Part shown: positions 23,086 to 32,675 of the stretch, piece after piece
How positions within the stretch are numbered: position 1 is the stretch's first letter
Layout: each line of letters begins with the position of its first letter
Assembly (NCBI GenBank): GCA_947167015.1
Contig: CAMVGM010000011.1
Coordinates: 1 to 53,030 of the forward strand
Source: an uncultured Bacteroidales bacterium
GTDB taxonomy: Bacteria; Bacteroidota; Bacteroidia; Bacteroidales; UBA932
DNA: 53,030 bases
Reading direction: 5' to 3'
The notes under the pieces: generated by a model
What the model saw: the letters and a program-made list of their open reading frames with translations, nothing else
Told to the model about the DNA's origin: nothing
Databases searched by the model: none
Translations under genes and position numbers: made by a program

Positions 23086-25554
23086 CTACTTTTCCAGGCG
23101 GTTCTTCCCGCCCGGCGTAGGCTCGTCCGAAAGCCGGAAGTCCTCGCAGAGATTGTCCGTATCGGCGCCGTCCGGCATTCGGACGAGGCTCTGTGCGCGC
23201 CGTTTTGCCAGTTCCGGATTGCGTGCCAGCATCCAGGCCGGCACCGGACCCGGGGCCACGGCGATGCAGCCGCCTCCGCGCTGGTCGCCTTCCAGGACGG
23301 CCAGTTCCGGACTCGCGATGGTGCCGTTCGCACTGGAATTGCTCTGCTGGGAACCATAGACCAGGGCGTCCAACACCAGGCCGGAAGCCGGATCCACCAG
23401 GGCCACGGAGCCGGCGCTCGCGGACGGCGCACAGGCCAGATACAGCCCTTCCGTCCTGTTCCAGCCCTCGCCGAGCGGCTGCAAGGCGTCTCCGCTGACG
23501 TGCGCAAAACGCGTGGCGGGCGTGAAACTGATTCCCTCGCCGGGACAGGAGACGTCCACGCCGTTGGCATGATCCCGCTTCAACGGGGCTTCCAGTTCCA
23601 CCAGACCGGGCTCGTGCGGACGCTCCCGCTCACCGAACTGGCGGACATAGGGCTCCGCCGAGATGAGCACCTCTTTCACCCGGACGATTTCCTTGCGGTC
23701 TCCAGTGTCCACGGTCAGTTCCGAGCCGGGTCCCAGATTTGACGTGCCGACGATGGTCAGTTGCACCTCGCCGGCGCTGGCGGCTCGGGCGAGCGTGCTC
23801 TGCGTGGCGGGCGTACCCACCCGGATCACGGTGACCTCTTCATACTTTCCGCCCAGGTCGATGCCCATCTTCTGCCCGACGGCAAAGCCGGCCACGGACG
23901 TGGCGGGCAGCGTGGTGATGCCCGCGGGGAAAGTAAGTTTCGGCCCCGTGGAAACGGGGATGAAGATGGTCGTGACGGGAGTCGCCGGCGCGGCCGGGTC
24001 GGGCTCCAGCAGCAGGTGTTTCCCGGCGGCGAGACGGGTCCCCTCCGGGAAGGTCAGCGCCGTCACGGAAGCCCGGCCGCTATGCCGTACGCGCAGTTCC
24101 AGGCCCGACAGGTCGGCCTCGGCGTCACCCGCGTTGTAGAGTTCCACGAACGGGTCCGACAGGCCCAGTTCATTGATCTTGAGCGCTTCGGAACAGCGGA
24201 TGCGGGTGGTCAGCGTGGCGCTTCCGCCCTTCCAGTTGGCAGTCACCCTCATCTCTCCGGACGAACGGCCCACGACCGGTGCGGTAAGGGTATAGATACG
24301 CGTCTGCCTGGCAGCGGGATCCAGGCTGGAGGAAGAACCCTCCTCCGGGAAACGGAGGCTCCATCCTACCGGCAGGAAGATGTCCAGGGAAATCTCGCTG
24401 AGCGGCTCGGAGGTCACATTTTCAAGGAAGACGCCCACCTCGCGGCTCTCGCCGGGGCGGAAGGAGATGATGCGCGACAGTGCGAGCGGATAGGCCTGGT
24501 AGCGGGCCGCCGCAATGTTCTTCTGCACGGCGGCGATGGTCTCGTCACCGGGGTATCCGACCGTCATAACGCCCTCGTAGAAGGTGCCGGCGGAACCGTT
24601 GCCGTTGTCGCCGCCGTTACCCAGCAGCATGCCGCCCTTCTTGTGCATCGGGTAGTAGGCGTCGCTGTCCGGCGAGCCGGGCCGGAGGCCGCTGTAGAAG
24701 GTGGTGACACCCTCGCCGGTGGCGTCTGCGCCGCGCAGGTCCCAGCGGTTGCCGCCGCCCCCGTTCACGTACACCGACACGAAACGCCAGTCCGTGATGG
24801 CGGGGACGTCGTTCTGCTTGGCCCCGTAACCGGAGAACAGGCCGGCCTCCATGTCGGCCATGATCCAGGGACCGTCGCCGTTCCCGCGGCCCCAGGCCGT
24901 GGAGGTGCCGTAGTAGGTGGTCTCCATCGTGCCGGTGCCCACGGCGCGTCCGTTGGTGGAGGAGTTGCCGTAGTCGAAGCAGCAGCCGCTGTCGTAATGC
25001 GTCCCGTCGATCAAGTAATAGATGCCTTCCGGCTCGTCATCCACCGCCAGGCCGCGCGCGTTGTTGCAACGGTATCCCATGCCGGGCATGATATAGACGC
25101 CGTACACCTTGTGGCCGTCCAGCCAGGCCGGCGCCATGTCGGCGATGGCCGGGTTGTTGAAGCCGCCCTTGTCGGGTCCCTGGAAGGTGCCCGGAGGCGC
25201 GGGGAGCAGGTCGTTGCCCTTACCGGACTGGTCATAGATCACGGTGATGCGGCAGACCGTGCCTGCGCAGAAAAGATCCTGCGCTTCCGCGTCGGCATAG
25301 CCGCCCCGCGTGGCGCGGATGTCCATTCCGGCGCCGTCGGAGTCGCGTTCCACGCGGTAGAGGGGTCCCTTGTAGCGGGAATACAGCAGGCGCGTGGTGC
25401 TGTGGGCGGTGACGCAGGGGGTACCGCCCCGCTCATAGATGTCGCAGGGGCCGGGGCCGGCCTTGGAAACGGCGGGCGTGCAGCGGACGGCGAGGAGGAC
25501 GCCCGTGGCGAGCGTCGCCGATGCCAACAGGGTGAACAGCAGCTTGTTATTCAT
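23086..25554 (-). CDS. GH54 alpha-L-arabinofuranosidase with NEW3-like and lamin-tail domains
   Basis: 822-residue exported protein (a hydrophobic helix near residues 5-22; LLAVRC could be a lipobox). Residues about 35-365 follow the fungal AbfB/GH54 catalytic fold closely: PCDIYERGGTPCVTAHSTTR, FCAGTVCRITVIYDQSGKGN, MEAGLFSG with probable nucleophile Glu236, and GGDNGNGSAGTFYEGVMTVG with probable acid/base Asp316. The CBM42 of fungal AbfB is absent. Instead residues about 375-460 look like a NEW3-type beta-sandwich and about 465-800 contain lamin-tail-like sequence (LKINELGLSDPFVELYNAGD) plus further beta modules. Removes arabinofuranose from arabinan or arabinoxylan. One base separates it from the CE6-GH51 gene upstream, so the two form an operon. 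Confidence 0.88.
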   Translation of the reverse strand: MNNKLLFTLLASATLATGVLLAVRCTPAVSKAGPGPCDIYERGGTPCVTAHSTTRLLYSRYKGPLYRVERDSDGAGMDIRATRGGYADAEAQDLFCAGTVCRITVIYDQSGKGNDLLPAPPGTFQGPDKGGFNNPAIADMAPAWLDGHKVYGVYIMPGMGYRCNNARGLAVDDEPEGIYYLIDGTHYDSGCCFDYGNSSTNGRAVGTGTMETTYYGTSTAWGRGNGDGPWIMADMEAGLFSGYGAKQNDVPAITDWRFVSVYVNGGGGNRWDLRGADATGEGVTTFYSGLRPGSPDSDAYYPMHKKGGMLLGNGGDNGNGSAGTFYEGVMTVGYPGDETIAAVQKNIAAARYQAYPLALSRIISFRPGESREVGVFLENVTSEPLSEISLDIFLPVGWSLRFPEEGSSSSLDPAARQTRIYTLTAPVVGRSSGEMRVTANWKGGSATLTTRIRCSEALKINELGLSDPFVELYNAGDAEADLSGLELRVRHSGRASVTALTFPEGTRLAAGKHLLLEPDPAAPATPVTTIFIPVSTGPKLTFPAGITTLPATSVAGFAVGQKMGIDLGGKYEEVTVIRVGTPATQSTLARAASAGEVQLTIVGTSNLGPGSELTVDTGDRKEIVRVKEVLISAEPYVRQFGERERPHEPGLVELEAPLKRDHANGVDVSCPGEGISFTPATRFAHVSGDALQPLGEGWNRTEGLYLACAPSASAGSVALVDPASGLVLDALVYGSQQSNSSANGTIASPELAVLEGDQRGGGCIAVAPGPVPAWMLARNPELAKRRAQSLVRMPDGADTDNLCEDFRLSDEPTPGGKNRLEK

Positions 25555-25555
25555 A

Positions 25556-28500
25556 TCATTTGACGGGTTTCAGGCGCAGGATGCCGATGGAATTCTCCGG
25601 CATCGTGAACTCGAAGGATTTGCGGACGGTGCCGAGGTCCTTGGCGTGCGGGACCACCGGCTCGGTATATTTCACCCGGCGGCCGAAACGGAAGGCCATG
25701 CCCACGAGACCCGGGCGCTCGCCGGGGCGCGGTCCGCCGAAAGCGGGCGGCGTGGCGTAGTCGGGGTGGCTGGAGTAGTAGTTCTGGTCGCCCTGGTTCT
25801 TAACGGAGGTGTCGTGCGAGGAGACGAACTCCAGCGTGGCCGTGTAGCGCTTGCCGCTGCCGGTCTTGACGGTGAAGAGCTTGTCCACGGCCTCGGCGTT
25901 CACGAACTTGATGAAGATCTCGCCCGTCTGCGAATCCACGGTAGGCGAGGTGAAGACCTTGTCGTCCGCCACGGCGCCGTCCATCGCATCCGACATCTCG
26001 AAGGCGCGGTCGCCCGCGACGGAGAACAGCTGCTGGTAGTAGTAGTTGGTGGAGCGCCACATGCCGCGGTTGTCGAACCAGATGAGGTTGGAGTTCCACT
26101 TGTTGTAACCCTTCTTGCAGAAGAGCGGGGCGTAGGCCGCCATCACCACCATGTCGGAGTTGCGCTCCAGGCTGGTCCAGTAGGCCGCCTCGGCCATCGC
26201 GGAGGAATAGGCGTTGTTGGCGCGGTTGTTGGCGAACTCGCCCACGAGCACGCGCGTAGGCTTGCTGCGGTCATAGGTATGGCCCTCGTTGCCGCGGACC
26301 TTGCCGGCCTGGTAGCGGTCGCGGTTGGTATAGAACCAGTTGTCGTCCTTGTAGTAGTGCTCGTCCACGATGGTGTCGGGGTACCTGGCGTCGATCTCGG
26401 CCATGTTGGCGTTGAATTCCGGACCCGCATCCGCCGCGCCCGCGGTGGACACGATGACGATTTCCGGATACTTCTCCTTCACCGCCTTGTAAATGATGTC
26501 GAAGCGCTCCCAGAACTCGGGACCGCGGTTCTCGTTGCCGATGCCCAGGTATTTGAGATGGAACGGCTCCGGGTGGCCCATCTCGGCGCGGAGGCCGCCC
26601 CACGCGGTGTCGGGACCGTCGTTGCAGAACGCGATGAAGTCCAGCGCGTCCTTCACGAAGATGTCGTAGAAGCGGTCGCGGTCGGCCTGCGTGTCCAGCG
26701 GGGCGATGTACTGGTGTCCCGCGAACTGGCAGGTGACGCCGTTGTTCAGCACGGGCAGCGGCGTAGCGCCGAGCCCCTCGGCCATCAGCAGGTACTCGTA
26801 GAAGCCGATGTACTGCGAGGTCCAGTAGCCCCAGTGGTTGCGGAAGCCGATCCGCTCCTCGCGCGGGCCGATGGAATACTTCCAGAACACCTGGCCGAAG
26901 TAGTTCGTGCCCTCCGAGGCGCAGCCGCCCGGGAAGCGCATGAACTTGGGATGGAGCGCCTCGAGCGCCTCCATCAGGTCTTTGCGGAACGGGCCGTACC
27001 TGCCTTCCTTCCAGAGTTTCGAGGCCTCCGGGACCAGGGTGACGAAGTCCAGCCAGAAGGTGCCCGGGGCGTCCGCCACGATGGCGAGGCGGCTGTCTGC
27101 GGAACGCTCCGCCGTCAGGGAGCCGGTGTATTGCTTCCAGTCCCGGCCGAGCCGGGAAACGGTGATGACATTGGAGTTGCGCTGCCCGGCGGCATCTTCC
27201 AGGTAAACGGAGATATTCCCCTTGTAATCAGCGCCTTGCAGGTAAAGTCCCAGGTCGTAGCTCACACCCTGCTCCGCCGGGATGGACGCCGTCTGCGTAT
27301 TGTTGGAGTAGAAAGCATCCCGGCTGCGCTTGTATTCGGCGATGCCGTAACCGTTGGCGGCGATGCCGAAGCCCTCGCCCGGGGTTTCAATGTCGAAGCG
27401 CACGCAGTACTTGACATATCGCAGCGCGTCGTCATACGCGTCGTCCGGGTCGAAGTTGTAGTGCTTCATCCGACTTACGTTCAGCGGCTTGTCCGCCACG
27501 GCGCGGGCGCTGCCTTTCGCACCCGCCCCGCGCAGGACAGTCCATCCGAAGAAAACGGTGTCGGAGGAAGAGAACTCCCGGGGATCCGGGGCGCCCGGCA
27601 CGTTGTAGGCCTGGAAAGAATTGTTCTGGATCAGCTGGGCGCAGATGCCGCCGTCCACGCTCTGGTTGATGTCCTCGAAGAAGATGCCGGACAGCGTAGG
27701 GCTGATATGGATACCCTTCTTTTTCGGCTGCAGGGTGAGGGTGCGCTTCTCGGGCGCCTTGAATCCTTGAAGCTGGAGCATCTTGTCCGCCATCCGGTAG
27801 CCCATCAGGCGCATCCCCTCGGTGCTGAAGTGGAACTGGTCGCCCGTGCTCTCGCAGCCCAGGGCCGAGATGACGTACGCATTGGGCATCACTTCCGGCA
27901 GGTGCGGCAGCACCACCTCGTTGAAGGCGGCGCACACGCCGTCCTGCTCGGCATATTTCAGTTCGCCGGCCAGCAGCGGGATGGACTTCGGATCCAGGCC
28001 CAGCTCGGCGCACAGGTCGTCGTGGATCTTCTTCACGCGGCCCGGCCAAGCGGCGTCGTCCGGGTTGGACTCGCCCTGATGCAGCAGCATTCCCTTGATC
28101 ACGCCGTATTTCTGCGCCTCGCGGGCGGTCTCCACCAGGCGCCGGTAGGGACTCATCCCGTACTCCTTGGCCATGTTCACGAGCCAGCTCCGCGAAGGGT
28201 CGGCGGCTTCCATCGCCAGGTACTCCTCGCAGGCGTCCTTGTCCCAGAGTTCCAGTTTCGCGCCCGCCACGGACACGTTGATCACGCCCACGCGGTACTG
28301 CTGCGGCAGTTCCTCGATCATCTTGCGGCCGAAGAAGTCCACCGGGCCCATGCCGTTGGATTCACGGCAGATGGGCGGCACGGCGGTGTACCAGTGGTTC
28401 CGTTCCCGTCCGAGCCGCGGCATGTCCACCGCCGCCATGAACTGGAAACGCGGGTCGTTGAAGTCTTTGTCCTGCTCGGCCGGACGGGCGCCCGCCTCCA

Positions 28501-28612
28501 TGTTGGACTGGCCGAAGCAGAGATAGATAAAGAAATTGGGATCCGGCGTCTGCGCCTTTGCCGCGATGCAGGCAAGCGCCGCCAGGAGCAATGTGATCAA
28601 GTATTTTTTCAT
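25556..28612 (-). CDS. Bifunctional CE6-like acetylesterase / GH51 alpha-L-arabinofuranosidase
   Basis: 1018-residue secreted fusion (signal peptide LAALACIAAKAQ). Residues about 24-285 are an SGNH/SASA-type esterase: CFGQSNMEAG (nucleophile Ser36), LLHQGESNPDD, and GDQFHFSTEG carrying the Asp-His pair, as in CE6 acetylxylan esterases. After a short linker with LQPKKKGIHISPTLSGIFFE, residues about 300-1018 are GH51: a CBM4-like insert near 400-530, MRFPGGCASEG, LGIGNENRGPEF with acid/base Glu694, and VLVGEFANN with nucleophile Glu792. One polypeptide could remove both acetyl and arabinosyl groups from arabinoxylan. In operon with the GH54 gene (1 bp). Confidence 0.92.
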   Translation of the reverse strand: MKKYLITLLLAALACIAAKAQTPDPNFFIYLCFGQSNMEAGARPAEQDKDFNDPRFQFMAAVDMPRLGRERNHWYTAVPPICRESNGMGPVDFFGRKMIEELPQQYRVGVINVSVAGAKLELWDKDACEEYLAMEAADPSRSWLVNMAKEYGMSPYRRLVETAREAQKYGVIKGMLLHQGESNPDDAAWPGRVKKIHDDLCAELGLDPKSIPLLAGELKYAEQDGVCAAFNEVVLPHLPEVMPNAYVISALGCESTGDQFHFSTEGMRLMGYRMADKMLQLQGFKAPEKRTLTLQPKKKGIHISPTLSGIFFEDINQSVDGGICAQLIQNNSFQAYNVPGAPDPREFSSSDTVFFGWTVLRGAGAKGSARAVADKPLNVSRMKHYNFDPDDAYDDALRYVKYCVRFDIETPGEGFGIAANGYGIAEYKRSRDAFYSNNTQTASIPAEQGVSYDLGLYLQGADYKGNISVYLEDAAGQRNSNVITVSRLGRDWKQYTGSLTAERSADSRLAIVADAPGTFWLDFVTLVPEASKLWKEGRYGPFRKDLMEALEALHPKFMRFPGGCASEGTNYFGQVFWKYSIGPREERIGFRNHWGYWTSQYIGFYEYLLMAEGLGATPLPVLNNGVTCQFAGHQYIAPLDTQADRDRFYDIFVKDALDFIAFCNDGPDTAWGGLRAEMGHPEPFHLKYLGIGNENRGPEFWERFDIIYKAVKEKYPEIVIVSTAGAADAGPEFNANMAEIDARYPDTIVDEHYYKDDNWFYTNRDRYQAGKVRGNEGHTYDRSKPTRVLVGEFANNRANNAYSSAMAEAAYWTSLERNSDMVVMAAYAPLFCKKGYNKWNSNLIWFDNRGMWRSTNYYYQQLFSVAGDRAFEMSDAMDGAVADDKVFTSPTVDSQTGEIFIKFVNAEAVDKLFTVKTGSGKRYTATLEFVSSHDTSVKNQGDQNYYSSHPDYATPPAFGGPRPGERPGLVGMAFRFGRRVKYTEPVVPHAKDLGTVRKSFEFTMPENSIGILRLKPVK

Positions 28613-28639
28613 ATTTCGAGAATGACTCTTATCTGCTTT

Positions 28640-30361
28640 CTACCGGCTGCCGCCGCCGAAACTGCCGCCGAAGGAATGGCCGCCACCGCCGGAGGAGAAG
28701 TGGCCGCCACCGCCGCTGCTGCGCCAGGAACCGCCGCCGCTGCTGCTGGAATGAGCCGCCTTCTCGGCGAAGGCGTTGCGCATCGCCGATGCGGAGATGT
28801 TCTGGGACATCCGGGACAGGTCGGAGAAGGTGACGCCGCCCAGGCCGGCCTTCTGCGTGAACTGCGTGAATTCCACCGGATAGAGTTCCTCGAACTCCTT
28901 GGCCACCTTGTCGGCGATGCCGAACAGGGCGGCGAACACGAGGTAGTCCCGCCACAGCGTGGCCTCGATGGCGCCGCGCTCGCCGCTGAGGGTGAAGTCC
29001 TCCAGGAAGTTCTTGAATTCGATCAGGTGCCGGGCCTGCTCCTGTCCCTCCTCGTTGAGTTTCCCGGAAACCCCCGTATAATGCCTGTCCTGATACCATT
29101 TGAGCCCGCGCGTCTTCTCACGTTCCGGCAGGTTGGACACCCGCTTGAACGATTTCTTGGACCATTTCTCGAACTCGCCCGCCTCCAGGATGAGGTTGGA
29201 GCCGCTGGCCTCGCGGACCATCTTGTACAGGTCGTTTTCCACAGGATCCTCGAGATGCTTCTCTTTCTCGAACGACAGGTTCACGCGGTCCCGCCGGCCC
29301 TGATCCGGCAGCACCTGCACGGTGCCGTCCAGCACCCAGCGCAGGAAATAAGCGCCGATCAGGTTCTTGGACGGGTCTTTGCCCCAACGGTCGCCCTTGG
29401 CCAAGGTATAATAGGCGGCGGAGACATTGCCCTGCAGCGGGACGTCACGGTACCAGCCGGCGATCCTGCGCTGGCCGTAGATGCTCTTTTGGTATTTCCA
29501 GCCCAGGATATAATAGGTAAATGCCAGGTACAGGAGATACAGCGTGCCCAGGATGATCCAGCCTAAGGGCGAGAAGATCAGTATCATCAGGACCGCCACG
29601 ACGAACGTCAGGATATCCGAGAACGTCAGCTTGTCCTTGTAGTCGCTGCCTTCGAAGGCCATTTTCTGCACTTCCTCGAAGTCACCGTCATATTTGACCG
29701 CAGGGTTGAAAAGGCCTTTGTCGAAACGCACGAGCACCGTCATCGCGCTGTTGGTCCCGAACGGGGCGAGCGATTCCGCACGCACGACGCCCTCCTCGAC
29801 GAAAATCTCGCTCTCGGAGCGGAAGCCCCATACCTTCACGTTCTCGAAGGTCCACTCGGGGCCGCCCGTTTCATTGATGAGCTGGACCTTAACGTGCCGG
29901 GGCGGCGCGGCCAGGCCGGGATTCACGAAAGAGAAATACAGTCCGTCGTACTCCCCCATCTGCATCACCAGCCCCTTGACGATGTAGCTGACCGTCCAGA
30001 CGTGGTCGCCGTAGTCGCCCTGCCCCCAGCAGAGTTCCACGCCGCCGTTGTCCTTGCGCACGATGCCGCAGCGCCCGCGTTTCCGCTCGCGCGGACGGTC
30101 GGTGTCCCAGCCGTCGCCTTCCGAGAAGAATTCCACCCCGTTTTCGCTCACCGACAGGGAATCGATCGACATCGGTCCGAGGTGGTCGAAGGGCAGGTAG
30201 AACTCCGTGCCGGACACGATGGTCACGTCCCACACCTGGGTGATATGGGCAGTGCCGTCGCTGCGGAGAACCACGGTTTCGTCGATGTCGCGGATTTCCT
30301 GCCCGGAGAGCAGGGCGGTGGCGGCGAAGAGGGAGAATAGCAGGGCTGTCAGTTTTTTCAT
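28640..30361 (-). CDS. DUF2207-type membrane protein with Gly/Ser-rich tail
   Basis: 573 residues. A signal peptide (LFAATALLSGQ) precedes an extracytoplasmic domain (about 20-235; EIRDIDETVVLRSDGTAHIT, a DUF2207 opening), then two transmembrane helices near 250-290 (FVVAVLMILIFSPLGWIILG) and a large cytoplasmic domain to about 510 with a further hydrophobic patch (YLVFAALFGIADKV). The last 40 residues are a low-complexity SSGGGG/GGSFGGG tail, typical of the family. No enzymatic function is established for DUF2207 proteins. It is divergent from the GH43 gene and 27 bp from the CE6-GH51 start, so it may lead that operon. Confidence 0.82.
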   Translation of the reverse strand: MKKLTALLFSLFAATALLSGQEIRDIDETVVLRSDGTAHITQVWDVTIVSGTEFYLPFDHLGPMSIDSLSVSENGVEFFSEGDGWDTDRPRERKRGRCGIVRKDNGGVELCWGQGDYGDHVWTVSYIVKGLVMQMGEYDGLYFSFVNPGLAAPPRHVKVQLINETGGPEWTFENVKVWGFRSESEIFVEEGVVRAESLAPFGTNSAMTVLVRFDKGLFNPAVKYDGDFEEVQKMAFEGSDYKDKLTFSDILTFVVAVLMILIFSPLGWIILGTLYLLYLAFTYYILGWKYQKSIYGQRRIAGWYRDVPLQGNVSAAYYTLAKGDRWGKDPSKNLIGAYFLRWVLDGTVQVLPDQGRRDRVNLSFEKEKHLEDPVENDLYKMVREASGSNLILEAGEFEKWSKKSFKRVSNLPEREKTRGLKWYQDRHYTGVSGKLNEEGQEQARHLIEFKNFLEDFTLSGERGAIEATLWRDYLVFAALFGIADKVAKEFEELYPVEFTQFTQKAGLGGVTFSDLSRMSQNISASAMRNAFAEKAAHSSSSGGGSWRSSGGGGHFSSGGGGHSFGGSFGGGSR

Positions 30362-30448
30362 TTGGCGGAAAGGTTTTCGTCATCTGCGAAGTTACTGTTT
30401 TTTAAAGAATCTGAAACCGTGCCTAAACCTTTTTCGCCTCAAAAAGGG

Positions 30449-30456
30449 TATCTTTG
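30449..30456 (+). promoter_or_regulatory. -7 element TATCTTTG of the GH43 gene
   Basis: TATCTTTG ends 17 bp before the GH43 ATG. A T-rich stretch (TTTTT, 30430-30434) lies upstream but at a short distance for -33. On the minus strand TAACTTCG (30387-30394) is a one-mismatch -7 for the DUF2207 gene. Confidence 0.55.
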
Positions 30457-30473
30457 TCCAAACCATTCCCTTT

Positions 30474-32543
30474 ATGAAACGAATTCTCCTGCTTCTCTCA
30501 ATCCTGGGCATTGCCCTGTCCGCATCCGCCCAGAATCCGTATCTCCCGCTATGGGAACATCTCCCCGACGGGGAACCGCGCGTGTTCGAAGATCCGGACA
30601 ATCCGGGGAAATACCGCGCCTACATCATCGGTTCGCACGATATCACCTACACGGCCTACTGCGGCAGCGACATCCGGATGTGGTCCGCACCCGTCGAGGA
30701 CCTCTCGCAGTGGCGCGACGAAGGCCCCATCTTCACCTGGTTCGTGGACGGCCAGTGGGACACGATGTACGCCCCCGACCTCGTGGAGGTGCGGGACAAG
30801 GCCACCGGCAAGAAGACGTATTATCTGTATCCGCACTCCCGCGGGCGCGGGCGCGTGGCGATGGTCTGCAAGGGCGACCGCCCCGACGGCCCCTTCACGC
30901 CGGTCAACGCGACGCCGGACGGCCGCGGCTGCCTGCCCGGCTCCGTGATCGACTTCGACCCGTCGGTGTTCATCGAGACCGTGACCAACAAGAAGGATCC
31001 CGACTTCGCCCGCGGATGGCGGGCCTACGCCTACTATGGCTTCCAGCATTCGACCGCCATCGAACTGGACCCGAACACGATGTATTCGATCCGTCCCGGC
31101 ACGGAGGTCCACGACTACTTTCTGCCCGCCAGTTCGCGCTACGGCGTGGTGCGCGACCCGGAAGGGACGCAGTATCCCACGCTCTACAAGGGGCAGGACC
31201 CCGGTGAATTCAATTTCTTCGAGGCCTCCAGCATCCGCCAGGTGGGCAACAAGTACGTGATGGTCTTCTCCGGCTACAGCGGCCCGGACTACGGCCTGGA
31301 GTCCACCAACTCCGCCCTGCGCTATGCCTACGGCGACTCGCCCCTCGGCCCCTGGCGCTCCGGCGGCGTGCTCGTGGACTCGCGCGGCGTGGTGCCCGAC
31401 GAGAACGGCGAGCACCTGATGACCTCCAACGCCGCCCACAACACGCACGGCTCCCTGCAGGAGATCAACGGCCAGTGGTACGTGTTCTACCACCGCCCGC
31501 CGCGCGGCTTCGGCAACGCCCGCCAGCCGATGGTGGCCCCGGTGAAGATCGAGTGGGACAAGAAGAAGGTGGCCGACGGCGGACAGGTCCGCATCACGGC
31601 CTACGACCCCTTCGCAGCGGATGAGAAGTGGGTGGCCGCGGCCGCCGACGGACAGACCTACACCGGCGCCGAGGTCACGAGCGAAGGTTTCCAGATCTAC
31701 GGTCTGCCACCCTACAGCTACTACTCCGCGGGCTACGCCTGCTATATGAGCGACCAGAACTGGTTGCAGGACAACCACGATGTCTGGGACAACAACATGG
31801 ACCTCGCCGGCATCAAGAACGGCGGCATCATCGGCTTCAAGTACTTCGGCTTCGGCGGCCTGGAGCAGGACAGCAAGGGCGTAAAGGCCTTCGAAGGCAC
31901 CCGGCCCGGCGACGGCACGATGCTCGACTTCTACCTGACTCCCGGCGGCCGGGGCGCTTTCAGCATCCGCGTGATGCTGGACGGCCCGTATGAGAACGCC
32001 ACCTGGAAGGGCCGCGAGATCGCCCGGCTGGAAGTGCCCGCCGACGCCCCTCGCACAAGGCAGCACTACTCCGTGGACGTCCCGGCCGTCGAAGGGCTGA
32101 GCGGCAAGCACGCCATCTTCCTGGTGGCCGTAGGCCCCGAGATCGAGGAACCCCAGCAGAACGCTCCGCGCTTCCCGGGCTTCCGGCCGAACACCCCGCA
32201 GCGCCCCACCGGCCTGTTCGATCTGCACGGCATCGGATTCTCCCGGAAGCGGCTCCCGTTCCTGGAGAAAGAACCCAACGATCATTCCGGAGCCCCGGAA
32301 GTGGAGATCCTCTGCGACGGCAAGAAACTCGCCGTCCCCACCACGCCCATCCGCTGCTCCAACGCCAACGGCCTCACGGACCAGATCCGCTATCAGGTGT
32401 ACGCTCCGCTCAAGAAGGATTCCACGCTGAGGGTAAAGCGGATCCCCGGTATGGAATTGGTCAGGATCAGTCCCATCGTGGAGGGCCGCGCCACCATCGT
32501 CCTCCGCTACAAAGGCCAGGAAAAGATTTTCCTGATCAACTGA
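30474..32543 (+). CDS. GH43 glycosidase with C-terminal CBM6-like module
   Basis: Secreted 689-residue enzyme (signal peptide LLSILGIALSASAQ). The five-bladed propeller domain (about 20-340) has the GH43 triad: base Asp40 in FEDPDN, pKa-modulating Asp102 in YAPDLVEV, and acid Glu250 in FFEASSIRQV. The next module (about 390-560; GGIIGFKYFGFGG, PGGRGAFSIRVMLDGPYENA) resembles CBM6. Arabinofuranosidase or beta-xylosidase activity would fit the neighbouring arabinoxylan enzymes; the exact specificity is not readable. The open frame extends far upstream but the ATG at 30474 begins the signal peptide and follows a good -7 element. Confidence 0.9.
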   Translation: MKRILLLLSILGIALSASAQNPYLPLWEHLPDGEPRVFEDPDNPGKYRAYIIGSHDITYTAYCGSDIRMWSAPVEDLSQWRDEGPIFTWFVDGQWDTMYAPDLVEVRDKATGKKTYYLYPHSRGRGRVAMVCKGDRPDGPFTPVNATPDGRGCLPGSVIDFDPSVFIETVTNKKDPDFARGWRAYAYYGFQHSTAIELDPNTMYSIRPGTEVHDYFLPASSRYGVVRDPEGTQYPTLYKGQDPGEFNFFEASSIRQVGNKYVMVFSGYSGPDYGLESTNSALRYAYGDSPLGPWRSGGVLVDSRGVVPDENGEHLMTSNAAHNTHGSLQEINGQWYVFYHRPPRGFGNARQPMVAPVKIEWDKKKVADGGQVRITAYDPFAADEKWVAAAADGQTYTGAEVTSEGFQIYGLPPYSYYSAGYACYMSDQNWLQDNHDVWDNNMDLAGIKNGGIIGFKYFGFGGLEQDSKGVKAFEGTRPGDGTMLDFYLTPGGRGAFSIRVMLDGPYENATWKGREIARLEVPADAPRTRQHYSVDVPAVEGLSGKHAIFLVAVGPEIEEPQQNAPRFPGFRPNTPQRPTGLFDLHGIGFSRKRLPFLEKEPNDHSGAPEVEILCDGKKLAVPTTPIRCSNANGLTDQIRYQVYAPLKKDSTLRVKRIPGMELVRISPIVEGRATIVLRYKGQEKIFLIN

Positions 32544-32609
32544 TGGCCCCGGCCGAAGCGATTCTCGCAGACCGGCTCCCGCCGAAGCGGCAAAAAAATC
32601 AAAAAAATA

Positions 32610-32640
32610 TTTGCAGATTCAATATTTCGTGTTACCTTTG
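32610..32640 (+). promoter_or_regulatory. Consensus promoter of the TonB-receptor gene
   Basis: TTTG (32610-32613), 19 bp, then TACCTTTG (32633-32640): a textbook Bacteroidetes promoter. The leader to the ATG at 32676 is about 30 nt. This marks the receptor gene as an independent transcription unit, separate from the GH43 gene upstream. Confidence 0.85.
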
Positions 32641-32675
32641 CGGTGTACTATTATACTATTACACAGGTAAACAAA

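Noticed and set aside
25439..29566. Open frame of 1375 codons on the plus strand opposite the GH54, CE6-GH51 and DUF2207 genes
   Set aside because: It runs antisense across three genes with convincing motifs, and its translation is Val/His/Arg/Gly-rich without protein-like pattern. High GC with strong third-position bias opens the antisense frame; the same explains long antisense frames over pepT, the OPT gene, ostA, the pectinesterase-like gene, the GH9 gene and radA.
30207..30473. Upstream extension of the GH43 frame
   Set aside because: Overlaps the DUF2207 start antisense and precedes both the -7 element and the signal peptide ATG.
32544..32609. Direct repeat GCCGAAGCG twice after the GH43 stop codon as a functional element
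   Set aside because: Nine bases, two copies, in a GC-rich tail; chance is a sufficient explanation.
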